From the NCBI GenBank assembly GCA_032622095.1, contig CP136064.1, positions 137,967,954 to 138,031,953 of the forward strand: a stretch of DNA of 64,000 nt. Direction: 5' to 3'. Every line of letters starts with the position of its first letter. Position 1 is the first letter of the stretch. Under the pieces are notes generated by a model that saw nothing but the letters and a program-made list of their open reading frames with translations, was not told where the DNA came from and searched no databases. Positions 25,197 through 36,574 of the stretch are shown piece by piece. The position numbers were made by a program, and so were the translations under genes. This stretch comes from Siphonodentalium dalli (Eukaryota > Mollusca > Scaphopoda > Gadilida > Siphonodentaliidae).

Positions 25197-26065
25197 ATGA
25201 AGCCCTCAAAGCCCTGAGAAAGCGTATACGCCTTCATAGTGACAAAGTCCAGTGCCAAGATATGCGGAAGGCTCTCCGCAGCTGCCTGGGTGGGACCGGT
25301 TTGTGGAGCAGTGGAGGCCCGGTGACCTAATCCTCACCAGCCGTCAGAAGGTCCGCGACCGGGCACAGGAGCTGTTCCTCCGACGCCATAAGGAGCATTT
25401 CCTATATGCACCAATGCCTAGCCGTTACCACCTCAAGGACGGCCGAAAGCAGAACATTGACGTCACAATCCCAGGCACTTGTGACTCGCCGCGAAGAGAA
25501 GAGCTCGTTCTCAGTGACGTCGTTGTGGTCTCTACCGAGGCCGCCGAGTGTGCTGTTAAAACCGATGATTGGCGCCTGTGCTATGCTCTCACCGTCCACT
25601 CGAGTCAGGGTCTTTCGATCCACGACCAATAGAAGTTCTGGATTATCGACGACTACCTCCAGTGGTCAATATCTGCTACTTAGCCGTGTCCCGCGTGGAG
25701 TATATGCAACAGCTCGAACGGGTAACCTGTCACCGGAAGAGGTTTCCGATTCCAGGGCCGTAGTAACTGAACAGCAACTCCGCAAGGAAATACAAAGGAA
25801 GCTTGTGGCATACAAGTGCCAGGACCAGGCTAATGGACACCAGGGATTCAATCTCAAGGTCGACTATATCCTTGCGCTCCGTGAGGCCCAGCAGAACCGC
25901 TGCGTGTCGTGCGAGATTGAGCTGCTCTGGGACTTCCAATCCAAAGACACACAACAGTCTAGTGTCGACCGGCTGGACAACAACAAAGGGCATTGCAGAG
26001 GAAATGTGAGGATGACCTGTTTAGAGTGCAACCGAAAAAGAGGGGCTGCATCATTTAGCCTCTAG
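25197..26065 (+). pseudogene. Polinton SF1 helicase C-terminus fused to HNH nuclease, piece 4
   Basis: This resumes the helicase broken at 22656. It contains 'WRPGDLILTSRQKVRDRAQE', 'LVLSDVVVVSTEAAECAVKT' and 'CYALTVHSSQGLSIHD'; the TVHSSQG word is SF1 helicase motif V/VI territory. Then, after frame changes, comes an HNH-like module: 'QNRCVSCEIELLW', 'SSVDRLDNNKGH', 'GNVRMTCLECNRKRG', with CxxC...H...CxxC metal ligands. The frame is broken near 25629 (stop) and once more before the HNH part. The last codon is at 26065, five bases from the convergent integrase stop. The polymerase-helicase-HNH order suggests one polyprotein-like replication gene. Confidence 0.85.
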
Positions 26066-26069
26066 TCCT

Positions 26070-26904
26070 TCAAACAATTCCTACGGAACTATCTGGTGGC
26101 AGCTGGGTGTCGGGGTGCACTACAAGCAACTCTGACCGGACAAAACCGCGTGCTGGCCCATCCACTAAATAGTGGAGTACAGGCTCGTCGGGCTTGGTGA
26201 CAGAGCGTTCAAGTCGGTACACATGGAGGGACCACACAGGGTCAGTTGCGCGAATGTGGCCCCATACCAGCTGGCCGGGCTGGTAGAAGTAACGAACGCC
26301 CACTCTCGATGGGAGCTTATGCTCTTTGAGCCCTATCGTGCGACCTGGAACCGCAGAAGAGGGTTTTTGTGTCAACACCGAAGGTGTTTTTATCTTTGAT
26401 GGCATCTGAGGGATTTTTTTCCGGTCAGACGGGTCACTTCATTGTTCAGCCGATACAACAGCCACCAATTCATTCGACCTTTGGCCGGCGGGAAGCTTCA
26501 TCTCCTGGACGTATTGATGCCCAAACAACCGCTCTGTCGTGGTCCTGTTGAAGCGCTCCACGACCCCTGGTCTCGGCGGACTTCCACGCGGCCCCATCTC
26601 GCCTGAACGCTGCGCTTGCTTAGCAGGATGCTCACAGCACCCATGAACTCGCGCCCCGGGTCGATCTGGACCAGTTTCGGCCATCTAAGAGGGCCGCGAC
26701 TGTAGATCCGTTCAAGGACATCCGCGACCTTTGTGGCTTCTTTTGTGGCCAGGGGCTCGGCTTCTTTGTAGCGAGAGGCCACGTCGACGACGGTGATCGC
26801 GTACTTGTGTGTCTTGCGACACACCCGGTCATGAGGCAGAAAGGGCAGATCGGCCTGGTGGACTTCATTTGGCACTGGCACGTCAAACTTCGGCCTTGGC
26901 ACAT
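26070..26904 (-). pseudogene. Polinton/Maverick integrase (DDE, retroviral type), truncated
   Basis: The minus-strand frames show 'HQADLPFLP' (first D), 'AITVVDVASRYKEAEPL', 'VQIDPGREFMGAVS' (second D) and, after a frameshift near 26590, 'GVVERFNRTTTERLFG' (E). This is the order of the DDE core of Polinton integrases. A further frame gives 'LTQKPSSAVPGR', 'VGVRYFYQPGQLVWG', 'ATDPVWSLHVYRL' and 'GFVRSELLVVHPDTQLPPD', the C-terminal region with the SH3/chromo-like end typical of this family. The N-terminal zinc-binding part is missing. It is convergent with the helicase-HNH gene. A Helentron-like element begins exactly at its broken 5' end. Confidence 0.9.
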
Positions 26905-28680
26905 GATGAAATTGGTTTACATGTATATGCAGCTGAAAATGTGAATTGACTGAAATGTAATTATGAAAGTGTCAACAACTTGGAAAGGGAATAATGTTTT
27001 ACAGTCAATGGAGCGATTAGGAATGTGGAAAGTTGAAAGGCCTAGTTATGCAAAGATTAAAATCCAAGATGGCCTCGACAGCATGTTTTTTGCCAAATGA
27101 CCCAAAATAGACTCCTTCCTATTTACATGTCATTGTTAACATCCTTCACAAAATTCATGATGATCCGACAAAGGATACGACCTGTAGACTGTGTCAAAGG
27201 ATTTATTCGTGTAAAGAGTAAAATACAAGATGGCTGCTGGCGGCCAGGTTTTTTGGTTGAATGACTTCAAAATGAATCGTTTCCCATCTACATATCATTG
27301 TTAACATCCATGACAAATCTCATGTTGGTCGGACCAAAGATACGACTTGTAGCCCTTGCCAAAGGATTTAGTCATGCAAAGAGTAAAATCCAAGATGGCT
27401 GGTGGCGGCCATGTTTTTTTGCCATGTCAATTTTAACATCCATGACAAATTTAATAATGATCCGACAAAAGATACGACCTGTAACCCGTACGTGCTAATG
27501 GATTGAATTTTGAAATCCAAGATGACCGCTGACGGCCATGCTTTTTGGTCACACAACCCCAAAATGACTCGTTCCCATCTACATTGTACATGTCAATGCC
27601 AATCGCCATGACAAATATCATAATGATCTGACCAAAGGTACGACCTAGAGCCTGTGCCGAAGGATTTAGTCCAGCAAAGAGTAAAATCCAAGATGGCTGC
27701 TGGCAGCCATGTATTTTGGCCGAATGACCACAAAAAGGCTTGTTCCCATCTACACGTCAGTGTTAACATCAATGACAAATTTCATGAAGATCCGACCAAA
27801 GTCATGCAAAGAGTAAAATCCAAGATGGCAGCTGGCGGCCATGTTTTTTTGGCGAACGACTCCAAAATGACTCATTCCCATCTGCCTGTCATTATTAACA
27901 TCCATGACAAATTTCATCATTTTCATGATAATCAGACGAACAGTACGACCTGTGTAGACCGCGCCAATCGATTTACTTTTGAAATCCAAGATGGCTGCCA
28001 GTGTCCATGTTTTTTGGCCAAATGACCCCAAAATGACTCATTACGATCTACATGTCAATATTCATGACAAATTTTATAATGGTCTGACCAAAGGTAGGAC
28101 CTGTAGCCTGTGCCAAAGAGTAAAGAGTCATGCAAAGAGTAAAATCCAAGATGGCTGCTGGCGGCCATGTTTTTTGGCCGTATGACCCCCAAAAGGGCTC
28201 GTTCCCATCTACATGCCATTGTTAACATCCATGACAATTTCATGAAGATCCGACCAAAGCTACGACCTGTAGCCCGCGCCAAAGGATTTAGTCATGCAAA
28301 GAGTAAAATAAAAGATGGCTGCTGGCCGAACGACCCCAAAATGAATCGTTCCCATCTACATGTCATTATCGACATCCATGACAAATTTCATGATGGTCAC
28401 ACAAACAGTACCACCTGCAGACACCGCGCCAATTGATTTAATTTTGAAATCCAAGATTGCCGGCAGCGGCCATGTTTTTTGGCCAATGACCCCAAAATGA
28501 CTCATTCCCATCTACATCTCAATGTCAACATTCATGATAAATTTCATAAAGATCAGACCAAAGGTACGACCTGTAGCCCGTGCCAAAGGAAATTGTTGAC
28601 GTACACACACACGGACGACAGACGCAAACCCATGGCAATAGCTCAAACTTACAAAGTAAGTTGAGTTAATAATGAATATG
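26904..28680 (+). mobile_element. Helentron-like (HINE) element, copy 2, with tandem core and terminal stem-loop
   Basis: The head TGATGAAATTGGTTTACATG equals that at 11587. About ten diverged units of 125-175 bp follow, each with AAAATCCAAGATGGCTGC, GGCGGCCATGTTTTTTGG, CCAAAATGACTCNTTCCCAT and CATGACAAATTTCAT. The unit order is constant, so units are head to tail. The array ends with ACACACACGGACGACAGACG and a hairpin. Non-autonomous Helentrons of bivalves combine a ~160-bp tandem core with a 3' stem-loop, so this is the best fit. The assignment is by architecture only. ORFs here are chance readings of the repeat. Confidence 0.65.
28642..28665 (+). other. 3' terminal stem-loop of the Helentron-like element
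   Basis: CTCAAACTTAC-AAA-GTAAGTTGAG forms a 10-bp stem with one bulged A. It lies just after the tandem core. Position and form agree with the 3' hairpin of Helentron/HINE elements. Confidence 0.6.
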
Positions 28681-28697
28681 TGATGTGTCGCTTTTAA

Positions 28698-29290
28698 AGG
28701 GGTACTGTACGCCATTTTCAATAAATTCCCGGTGATAACAACGATCTATTATCGATACTATATAGAAATATAAGTAATTTGAGTCGAAGATGTATTCTGT
28801 AAACGCTCAGGTTAATAGGCTATCTTAAAATTTAATAATTTAAAAGTTAATAATTTAATATAGATTGATTTTATGGCTCCAGCCATAAAATGGCGTCTCT
28901 TAAAATTGGAATTTCCGTGTACAAAACGTAATCAAATTATAATTGAGGGATACTGGATTAATAAAACAATTGCACACACGATCGTTTGAAACATTATGCT
29001 TATACGGGGAGAAAACCCAAGCCACTCATTGACTAGTGACCATACACTAACTTAAATGAGTATATGGGACTGCTAAGCATATAATATAATGTTTATTTGA
29101 TTCATTTGGTTGAAAACTGTACAAAAATTACTCGACAACGACAATTTGTATTTTTGCATTCCGGTAAATTTGCCATCCGTAACAATACTTCGTACTCAAC
29201 AGACTTTCAAAAAATGGAAAAGTTGTTACCTTATTCTCCGACTCGGGGGATTATTGAAACCAACAACAACATCTTGGGTACAGTACCCCT
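28698..29290. mobile_element. MITE with TTAA target duplication
   Basis: A 593-bp segment with terminal inverted repeats AGGGGTACTGTAC (left) and GTACAGTACCCCT (right), flanked by TTAA at 28694-28697 and 29291-29294. TTAA duplications are typical of piggyBac and Kolobok-type elements. The interior is AT-rich. It has no transposase; its longest ORF, partly in the element, is 67 codons. Confidence 0.8.
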
Positions 29291-29418
29291 TTAATGAATT
29301 GGCAATGAGATGATGACAGCGGTATGGAAACGGTCACTGCGGTGGAGTACGATACATGCCGTTCTGTTATGATACCACGGTCTACGGGTATTAGCGGGTT
29401 GTCACACCAGACGTTGAA

Positions 29419-29426
29419 GAAAATTA
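29419..29426 (+). repeat. 8-bp target-site duplication of foldback C (left)
   Basis: GAAAATTA here and at 33180-33187 directly borders the matching ends GGGACATGACAATC / GATTGTCATGTCCC. Confidence 0.85.
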
Positions 29427-32400
29427 GGGACATGACAATCTGCGGGATGGGATGGGATATGGGACAAAACGACAATCTGCGGGACAGAATTTCAAATTGC
29501 GTGGGACGGCGGATATCTCGAGGAATACAGGGCGCAGGGGGCTCATTTTGGTGTCTAACGAAAGGCCCACGTTCGCCCTATCCACACATATTAACCCCGT
29601 CACTAACCAAACACCAGAAGTTGCATTATTTGATCGACAACTGACCTAACATGGGGTGGAATTTGGGATAACGAAAGGTCCACATTCGCCCTATCCACAC
29701 ATATTAACACCGCCACTGACCGGACACCGGAAGTTACATTATCCGGTCGACAACTGACCTAACATAAAATGCCACAAACACGAAAAACTGCGTTCGACAT
29801 TAATGTTTAGAATTTAGATTTATCGGTGAATACACTAGCAAACAACAAGTTTTAGGTATCAAATAACGCAGTGGAATACTGTGCATTCGTTTTTAGCTAC
29901 AATATGGCTGTTTTAGTGCGAATATTGTAATGGCGAACACGCAAACACGCTCCGATAAAACAGCTAAAAATAGACTCGATGTTTACAATTACAGGATCGA
30001 TTTCAGCCGGTATATTCAATATAATGGGGCGTAAAGTATATCAAAATGTAGAATTAGACACAGGGAATGTATTTTTTTCCAAATGGGTCCACCAGGCGGT
30101 GAAATTGTTGCAGAAATTCGCTCCAAGATATTCGCACTTATTTTTATTTCAGTTGTGACTAAAAGCCCAGATGCCGGAACCCAGCGACTAAAAGCCAAGT
30201 TACAAAATAGATCAACTGGTTTGGACTAATGAATATGTCAATGGTAAGACTATTCAAAAGAATATTCAAATCAAATAGTGTTTATAGACTTAAAAACTTA
30301 TGTGTCCGCCATTCATATATGCGGTGAAGTTCTCATATTATCTCCCAGTAATACACGGGGGAGGTTCTCATATGAACATCTTATCTGCCGGTCATACACG
30401 GTTGAGGTTCATATTATCCGCCGGTCATACCCGATGGAAGTTTTCTTATTATCCTCCGGTCATACGCGGGAAAGGTTCTGATATGAACATATTATCTGCC
30501 GGTCATATGCGGTGGAGGTTCATATTATCCACCGGTTATACGTGAGGGAGGTTCTCATATTATCATCCGGTCATACATAGGGGAGGTTCTCATATGAACA
30601 TATTATCTGCCGGTCATACGCGGTGGAGGTTCATATTATCCGCCAGACATACGCGAGGGAGGTTCTCATATTATCCTCCGGTCATACGTGGGGGAGGTTC
30701 TGATATGAACATATTATTCGCCGGTCATACGCGGTGGAGGTTCATGTTATCCGCCGGTCATATGCGAGGGAGGTTCTCATATTATCCTCCGGTCATACAT
30801 GGGGGAGGTTCTGATATGAACATATTATTCGCCGGTCATACGGGGTGGAGGTTCATATTATCCACTTGTCATTCACGGTGGAGGTTCTCATATGAACATA
30901 TTATCCACCGGTCATATGCGGTGGAGGTTCATATTATCCGCCGGTCATATGCGAGGGAAGTTCTCATATTATACTCCAATCATATGTGGGTGAGGTTCTG
31001 ATATGAACATATTATCCGCCGGTCATACGCGGTGGAGGTTCATATTATCCGCCGGTCATGCGCCAGGGAGGTTCTCATATTATCCACCGGTCATACGCGA
31101 GGGAGGTTCTTATATTATCCTCCGGTCATACGTTGGGAAGGTTCTCATATGAAAATATTATCCGCCGGTCATACGCGGTGGAGGTTCATATTATCCGCCG
31201 GTCATATGCGAGGGAGGTTCTCATATTATCCACCGGTCATACACGAGGGAGGTTCTTATATTATCCTCCGGTCATACGTTGGGGAGGTTCTCATATGAAC
31301 ATATTATCCGCCGGTCATACGCGGTGGAGGTTTATATTATCCGCCGGTCATACGCGAGGGAGGTTCTCATATTATCCTCCGGTCATACATTGGGGAGGTT
31401 CTCATATGAACATATTATTCGCCCGTCATACGCAGTGGAGGTTCATATAATCCACCGGTCATACACGGTGGAAGTTCTCATATGAACATATTATCCGCCG
31501 ATAATATGCGGTGGAGGTTCATATTATCCGCTGATCATACGCGAGGGAAGTTCTCATATTATCCTTCGGTCATATGTGGGGGAGGTTCTGAGATGAACAT
31601 ATTATCCGCCGGTCATACACGGTGGAGGTTCATATTATACACCGGTCATACGTAGGGGAGGTTCTCATATGAACATATTATCCGCCGGTCATACGCAGTG
31701 GAGGTTCTCATATGAACATATTATCCGCCGGTCATACGTGGTGGAGGTTCTCATATGAACATATTATCCGCCGGTCATACGCGGTGGAGGTTCATATTAT
31801 CCGCCGGTCATACGCGAGGGAAGTTCTCATATTATCCTTCGGTCATAGGTGGGGGAGGTTCTGATATGAACATATTATCTGCCGGTCATACGCGGTGGAG
31901 GTTCATAATATCCACCGGTCACACCCGAGGGAGGATATGACTGGCGGATAATATGTTCATATGAGGACCTCCCCAACGTATGACCAGGGGACAATATGAG
32001 AACCTCCCTCGCGTGTGACCGGTGGATAATATGTTCATATCAGAACCTCCCCCGCGTATGACCGGAGGATAAAATGAGAACTTCCCTCGCGTATGACCAG
32101 CGTATAATATGAACCTCCACCGCGTATGACCGGCAGATAATATGTTCATATGAGAACCTCCCCCGTGTATGACTGGCAGATAATATGAGAACCTCCACCG
32201 CATATGAATGGCGGACACATAAGTTTTTAAGTCTATAAACACTATTTGATTTGAATATTCTTTTGAATAGTCTTACCATTGACATATTCATTCGTTCAAA
32301 CCAGTTGATCTATTTTGTATCTTGGCTTTTAGTCGCTGGGCTCCGGCATCTGGGCTTTTAGTCACAACTGAAATAAAAATAAGTGAGAATATCTTGGAGC

Positions 32401-33179
32401 GAATTTCTGCAACAATTTCACCGCCTGGTGGGACCCATTTAAAAAAAATACATTCCCTGTGTATAATCCTACATTTTGATATACCATACGTCCCATTATA
32501 TTGAATATACCAGCTGAAATCGATCCTGTAATTGTAAACATCGAGTCTATTTTTAACTGTTTTATCGGCGCGTGTTTGCGTGTTCGCCATTACAATATTC
32601 GCACTAAAACAGCCATTTTGTAGCAGTATTCCACTGCGTTATTTGATACCCAAAACTTGTTGTTTGCTAGCGTATTCGTCGAGAAATCTAAATTCTAAAC
32701 ATTAATGTCGAACGCAGTTTTTCGTGTTTGTGGCATTTTATGTTAGGTCAGTTGTCGACCGAATAATGTAACTTCCGGTGTCCGGTCAGTGACGGGGTTA
32801 ATATGTGTGGATAGGGCGAATGTGGACCTTTCATGAGACACCAAAAGGAGCCCTCTACGCGCTGTATTCCTCGAGATATCGGCCGTCCCACGCAATTTGA
32901 AAATCCCTTCCCGCAGATTGTCATGCTATCCCAAATTCCACCCCATGTTAGGTCAGTTGTCGAGTTGTCGATCAAATAATGCAACTTCTGGTGTCCGGTC
33001 AGTGGCGGGGTTAATATGTGTGGATAGGGCGAATGTGGGCCTTTCGTTAGACACAAAAAATGAGCCCCCTACGCCTTGTATTCCTCGAGATATCGGCCGT
33101 CCCACGCAATTTGAAATTCTGTCCCGCAGATTGTCGTTTTGTCCCATATCCCATCCCATCCCGCAGATTGTCATGTCCC
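29427..33179. mobile_element. Large foldback element C with mirrored minisatellite
   Basis: A 3.75-kb element with arms of about 0.9 kb that are near-perfect inverted copies (left 29427-30310, right 32215-33179). The interior is a minisatellite that flips orientation at about 31935. The ends read GGGACATGACAATCTGCGGG in both arms and are bordered by the 8-bp duplication GAAAATTA. Each arm contains a duplicated ~110-bp subunit (CCACATATTAAC..CAACTGACCTAACAT); the right arm has an extra partial unit. There is no transposase gene. An 8-bp duplication is what hAT- and P-type transposases make, but the end sequence does not identify the superfamily. Confidence 0.9.
30355..32215. repeat. 111-bp higher-order minisatellite, inverted at ~31935
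   Basis: Units of 33, 35 and 43 bp sharing GGAGGTTC..ATATTATCCGCCGGTCATACGC alternate to give a ~111-bp higher-order period (ATATGAACATATTAT recurs at about 30482, 30593, 30703, 30815). From 30355 to about 31930 they run forward. From about 31935 to 32215 the same units run on the other strand. The left side is about 1.6 kb and the right about 0.28 kb, so one arm expanded or the other contracted. Because 111 is divisible by three, long open frames (up to 135 codons) appear but are repeat artefacts. Confidence 0.9.
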
Positions 33180-33479
33180 GAAAATTATGATATATGTCCA
33201 TGAGGATCTTTCTATAGATCGGGTAAGTGTTGGCGCTGGGTATTGCTGTTAAAATAGTCACATCCATTAAAACCGCCATAAACAGAATTAATATTATAAA
33301 CAAACCTTGTTCTTATACCAATCATAAATACATGTATCATGTAAAAACACTCAACACCGAGTAGACCCCACTGCATGCACATGTATATGGACTTTTGTTA
33401 GAAATGACACCGTTATTTACAACATACCGCATTACCGGTATAGCCAATAAGCTAAATCTCAGATTTTGGTGTTGAATGG

Positions 33480-34345
33480 TAGGGGTGCGAGATATCACCG
33501 GTGCACCGGTGTTTCGCGAATCAGTTCTACGATATACACGCACCGGTTCCATAGCCAAAACATTGTGCATCGCGATACACAATTTTGTATATCTATTATC
33601 CATTATTCGTTCTTTAAAATTGCTATATTCACACCAGAGAATAAGAATTAAATACAACGGCACGCAAAAAAGCATGATCAAGTCGTTCTACTTCAAAGCG
33701 CCGATTAAATAGGTCAGCCACCTGTTCGTCGGTCATGCGTGTGGGCGTTGTTGTTTTTGTGTAAAGATTGATATACCATTGTCACTGTTAGCACACAGAA
33801 GAGTTCGTTCATAGAAATGATGTCGCCAAAAGGCTCAAAATGTACGTCGTGCTAATCATTTGTCGTTCATCGGACTTGAACTGCATATTAGAGAATTAAA
33901 TAATTCCCGTTAACAGTCATCAATACCCGATTGACATAAACGTGTCTCATCACAAGACTCGTAGTAAACCGCGTCAATACAGACAGCGTTCCGAACTTCC
34001 GACGTGGTATTTTTGTATTACTCCCCCTGGACTGTATTTAAATGAATTAAACAACAGACGTGGTATGTTTTTGTACTTGAAAGTCGTGTAATCCCATACG
34101 ACCTTGGCCTTAAATAAAACATTCCAATGAACTGAAGTAGCTGGTATTGAAGGATTAATCAAATTAATGAACCACTAAATAATGACTATGATTGAATATA
34201 TGTTTTTTTTCAACCAATTCATGAATTCCGTATGAAGGGCTACATCCAGAAATAATAGGGTATCTTATCTAGACACGTATTGTATCGCGACCCGCATATC
34301 GCGATACGTATCGTATCGCGACACTGGGCGTACATCTCACCCCTA
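33480..34345. mobile_element. Non-autonomous hAT-like element
   Basis: The left end TAGGGGTGCGAGAT and right end ATCTCACCCCTA are inverted repeats, bordered by TTGAATGG (33472-33479) and TCGAATGG (34346-34353), an 8-bp duplication with one mismatch. The TAGGGGTG-type end and 8-bp duplication are typical of hAT elements. Both subterminal regions carry CGATAC / TATCGCGA words. The interior has no transposase frame. Confidence 0.85.
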
Positions 34346-34624
34346 TCGAATGGGTCACCATGAATCACTCTCGACCTAATCAATTGCCACGGTGTCTGAA
34401 AGTGTTTTCCTTATCGCTCACTATTTACTTCCTGTATATATACAAACGCTCTGCTCACACATCTGGAGTATTTTGTGGAAAATAACGCATTCATAATATG
34501 ATCATTATTCTATACTATTAGTATATCCTTGAGGAAATTGTCACAATTTGGTAACTGCTATTTCTAAATTATTACTTATCACATGTACTATATATAGTAC
34601 ATATTTACATGTACATTTACAGTA

Positions 34625-35024
34625 CCCTGCTGGACAAAACAAGTGTCCACTTAACCACGGTGCGGTTAGCATTGCCACCGCGGCCGAAATGCAACAACAC
34701 TGAGGCTCCACCGGCTAATTACAGTTGGGCCACAGTGTACTTGCCTTTCGGTCATGATGTAGTTGCCGCGGTGTACGTTCATTAAACTGAAAAAAGATGA
34801 TACAAACCAGAAGTCTAACCACGGTGTACATGCCATTCGGCCGCGTTGTACAGTAGTTGCCTTTCGGCCATGGTGTACTTGCCGTTCGGCCAAAGTGTAC
34901 TTGCCTTCGGTCGCAGTGTACTTGCCGTTCGGTCGCGGTGCTCAACCGCAGTTACAAACGCTGACACCGCGCCGAACGGCAAATACACCGCGGTGCCAAT
35001 GGACACTCGTTTTGTCGAGCGGGG
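34625..35024. mobile_element. TA-flanked MITE, GGACAAAACAAGTGTCC family, copy 1
   Basis: The left end CCCTGCTGGACAAAACAAGT and right end ACTCGTTTTGTCGAGCGGGG are inverted repeats flanked by TA on both sides (34623-34624, 35025-35026), as made by Tc1/mariner transposases. The interior repeats GTGTACTTGCCGTTCGGYCG several times on alternating strands. ORFs of 60-93 codons on both strands are readings of these palindromic repeats. Confidence 0.8.
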
Positions 35025-35089
35025 TAGCTGATGTGCCTATTTAGGGCTATTTAGGGAACAATGTTGCCTACCGGTATACATGTACAATG

Positions 35090-35740
35090 TATGAGTATAT
35101 ATCGAGGTCGCAGCCAAGGACACAGTCGCCCATGAAACTGGACCCACCCATATAGTTCCCGGGATCAAAGTACATGAACCGTAGGCCTTTGGTACATTAC
35201 CAAATTTGAGTTGGATCAGTCGTGCAGTTTTCGAGTCTATAACACACAGAGACAGAAGTTCCAAAATATAATATAGACCAAGTGATGTACCTGACTTCTT
35301 CCGCACTATTTAGGGATTTCTCTATGATCGCATCAGTTTGACAAAATATACAGCATCTGGACAAATGATCAGTCAAGGTCCAGAAACATCTGAACGTATG
35401 TGTGCTACCCGTAAGTAAATGTCAAGGACAGTCGCATCATGTGAAATTACACCTGCCCATATTGTTTCCAGGATGAAATAAACCTACATACATGTACCAA
35501 TCGATTGGTTGAGGTCCAGACGCATGCCTATAGTATATGAACATATACCTACATGTATATGAGCGAGGTCATGGTCAAGGACATGGTCACTCATGAAATT
35601 GGACACGCCCATTTCCGGGATCAAAGTAGACATACAATACATGTACATACCAAATTTGAGTGGGATCAGTTAAGCAGTTTTCGATTCTATAAGACCCACA
35701 CACAGACAGAAGTTCCGAAAAACAACCAACGACAAATGAA
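35090..35740 (+). repeat. Diverged repeat doublet (ACCAAATTTGAGTKGGATCAGT)
   Basis: The block GAGGTC..GTCAAGGACA..CATGAAATTGGAC..GGGATCAAAGTA..ACCAAATTTGAGTGGGATCA..GTTTTCGA..CTATAA..ACAGACAGAAGTTCC occurs at about 35100-35262 and again at about 35565-35718. A partial version lies near 35400-35480. Such units are common in mollusc interspersed repeats (general knowledge). Confidence 0.7.
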
Positions 35741-35744
35741 CAAA

Positions 35745-36475
35745 TGACCGACAATAAAAAACAATTAACGAAAAAACACACCGACTGACGAATGGTGGCA
35801 AATGACCGATAAATGACGAGGATGATGATGACAAATGACAACAAACAACAACAAAGTAAAATACCGACCGACGACGAGAAATGACTGACGACGAAAAACA
35901 AAAGGCCAACGACTAACACGATGTCGAACGATCGATGACGAAAAATTACTGATGACGAAAAAACAAACGGCCAGCGACAAACACGACGTCGAACAATCGA
36001 CGACGAAAAATGTCTTGACGACAAACACATCGACCCAGGCCTGCAGGTTTCAAAATTATGTGTAACCTACGGTACATGTATTTTTTGTTCGCCTGGTTTG
36101 TGCTTAGGCAATCCTAGTCGAATATCTACGGGATATAATGTACCCTGCTGAACAAAACTAGTGTCCACTTAACCACAGTGCAGTTAGCATTTCCACCGCG
36201 GCCGAAATGCAACTACATTGTATAGGCTACCGCGGCTCCACTAGCTGGCTAACTACAGTTGGGCCGCGGTGTACTTGCCACGAAAAACACGACTGATGAC
36301 AAAGGATAAAAACAAACGACCAACAATTATAAACACGACGACAAACTACCAAGTCGAAAAACGACAGACGACAATCAAACACGAATGACGACATACACAC
36401 TGACTGTGAAACTGACGACCAACGAATGACAACGACAAATTGTCAAATGATGAAAAACGATTAAATGAAATAATA
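35745..36475. repeat. Cryptically simple (ACGACRAA)-type sequence
   Basis: A long purine-biased run of ACGA, CGACAAA and GACGACGAAAAAC words without a strict period, from about 35730 to 36445, interrupted at 36143-36279 by a MITE. The minus-strand ORFs (up to 147 codons, rich in SSVI/VVCRWPF) are translations of it. Confidence 0.75.
36143..36279. mobile_element. TA-flanked MITE family, copy 2 (5' fragment)
   Basis: It starts CCCTGCTGAACAAAACTAGT after TA and follows the left half of the 34625 copy (TTAACCACRGTGCRGTTAGCA, GCCGCGGTGTACTTGCC). It then breaks off into the simple-sequence DNA, with no right terminal repeat. A TA precedes it. Confidence 0.75.
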
Positions 36476-36574
36476 ATCAAAATTTAATTTTTAAAGCAAA
36501 CAGACCTACCTTTAAAAAACTTGGATTTGGAGAACAATGGCTCCAGAACCATGTATGTGTTCACAACAGCACCA

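Noticed and set aside
26172-26551. Plus-strand ORFs of 60-75 codons opposite the integrase
   Set aside because: Integrase motifs are on the minus strand. The plus frames have no recognisable feature.
30594-31450. ORFs of 130 and 135 codons encoding repeated 'RSYAVEVHIIRRSYAREVLI' peptides
   Set aside because: They read a 111-bp minisatellite whose length is a multiple of three, so frames stay open by arithmetic. The same array is open in other frames and on the other strand.
35587-36030. 147-codon minus-strand ORF rich in SS, VV and F
   Set aside because: It is the translation of cryptically simple ACGAC-type DNA. No domain, and nearby frames are also open.
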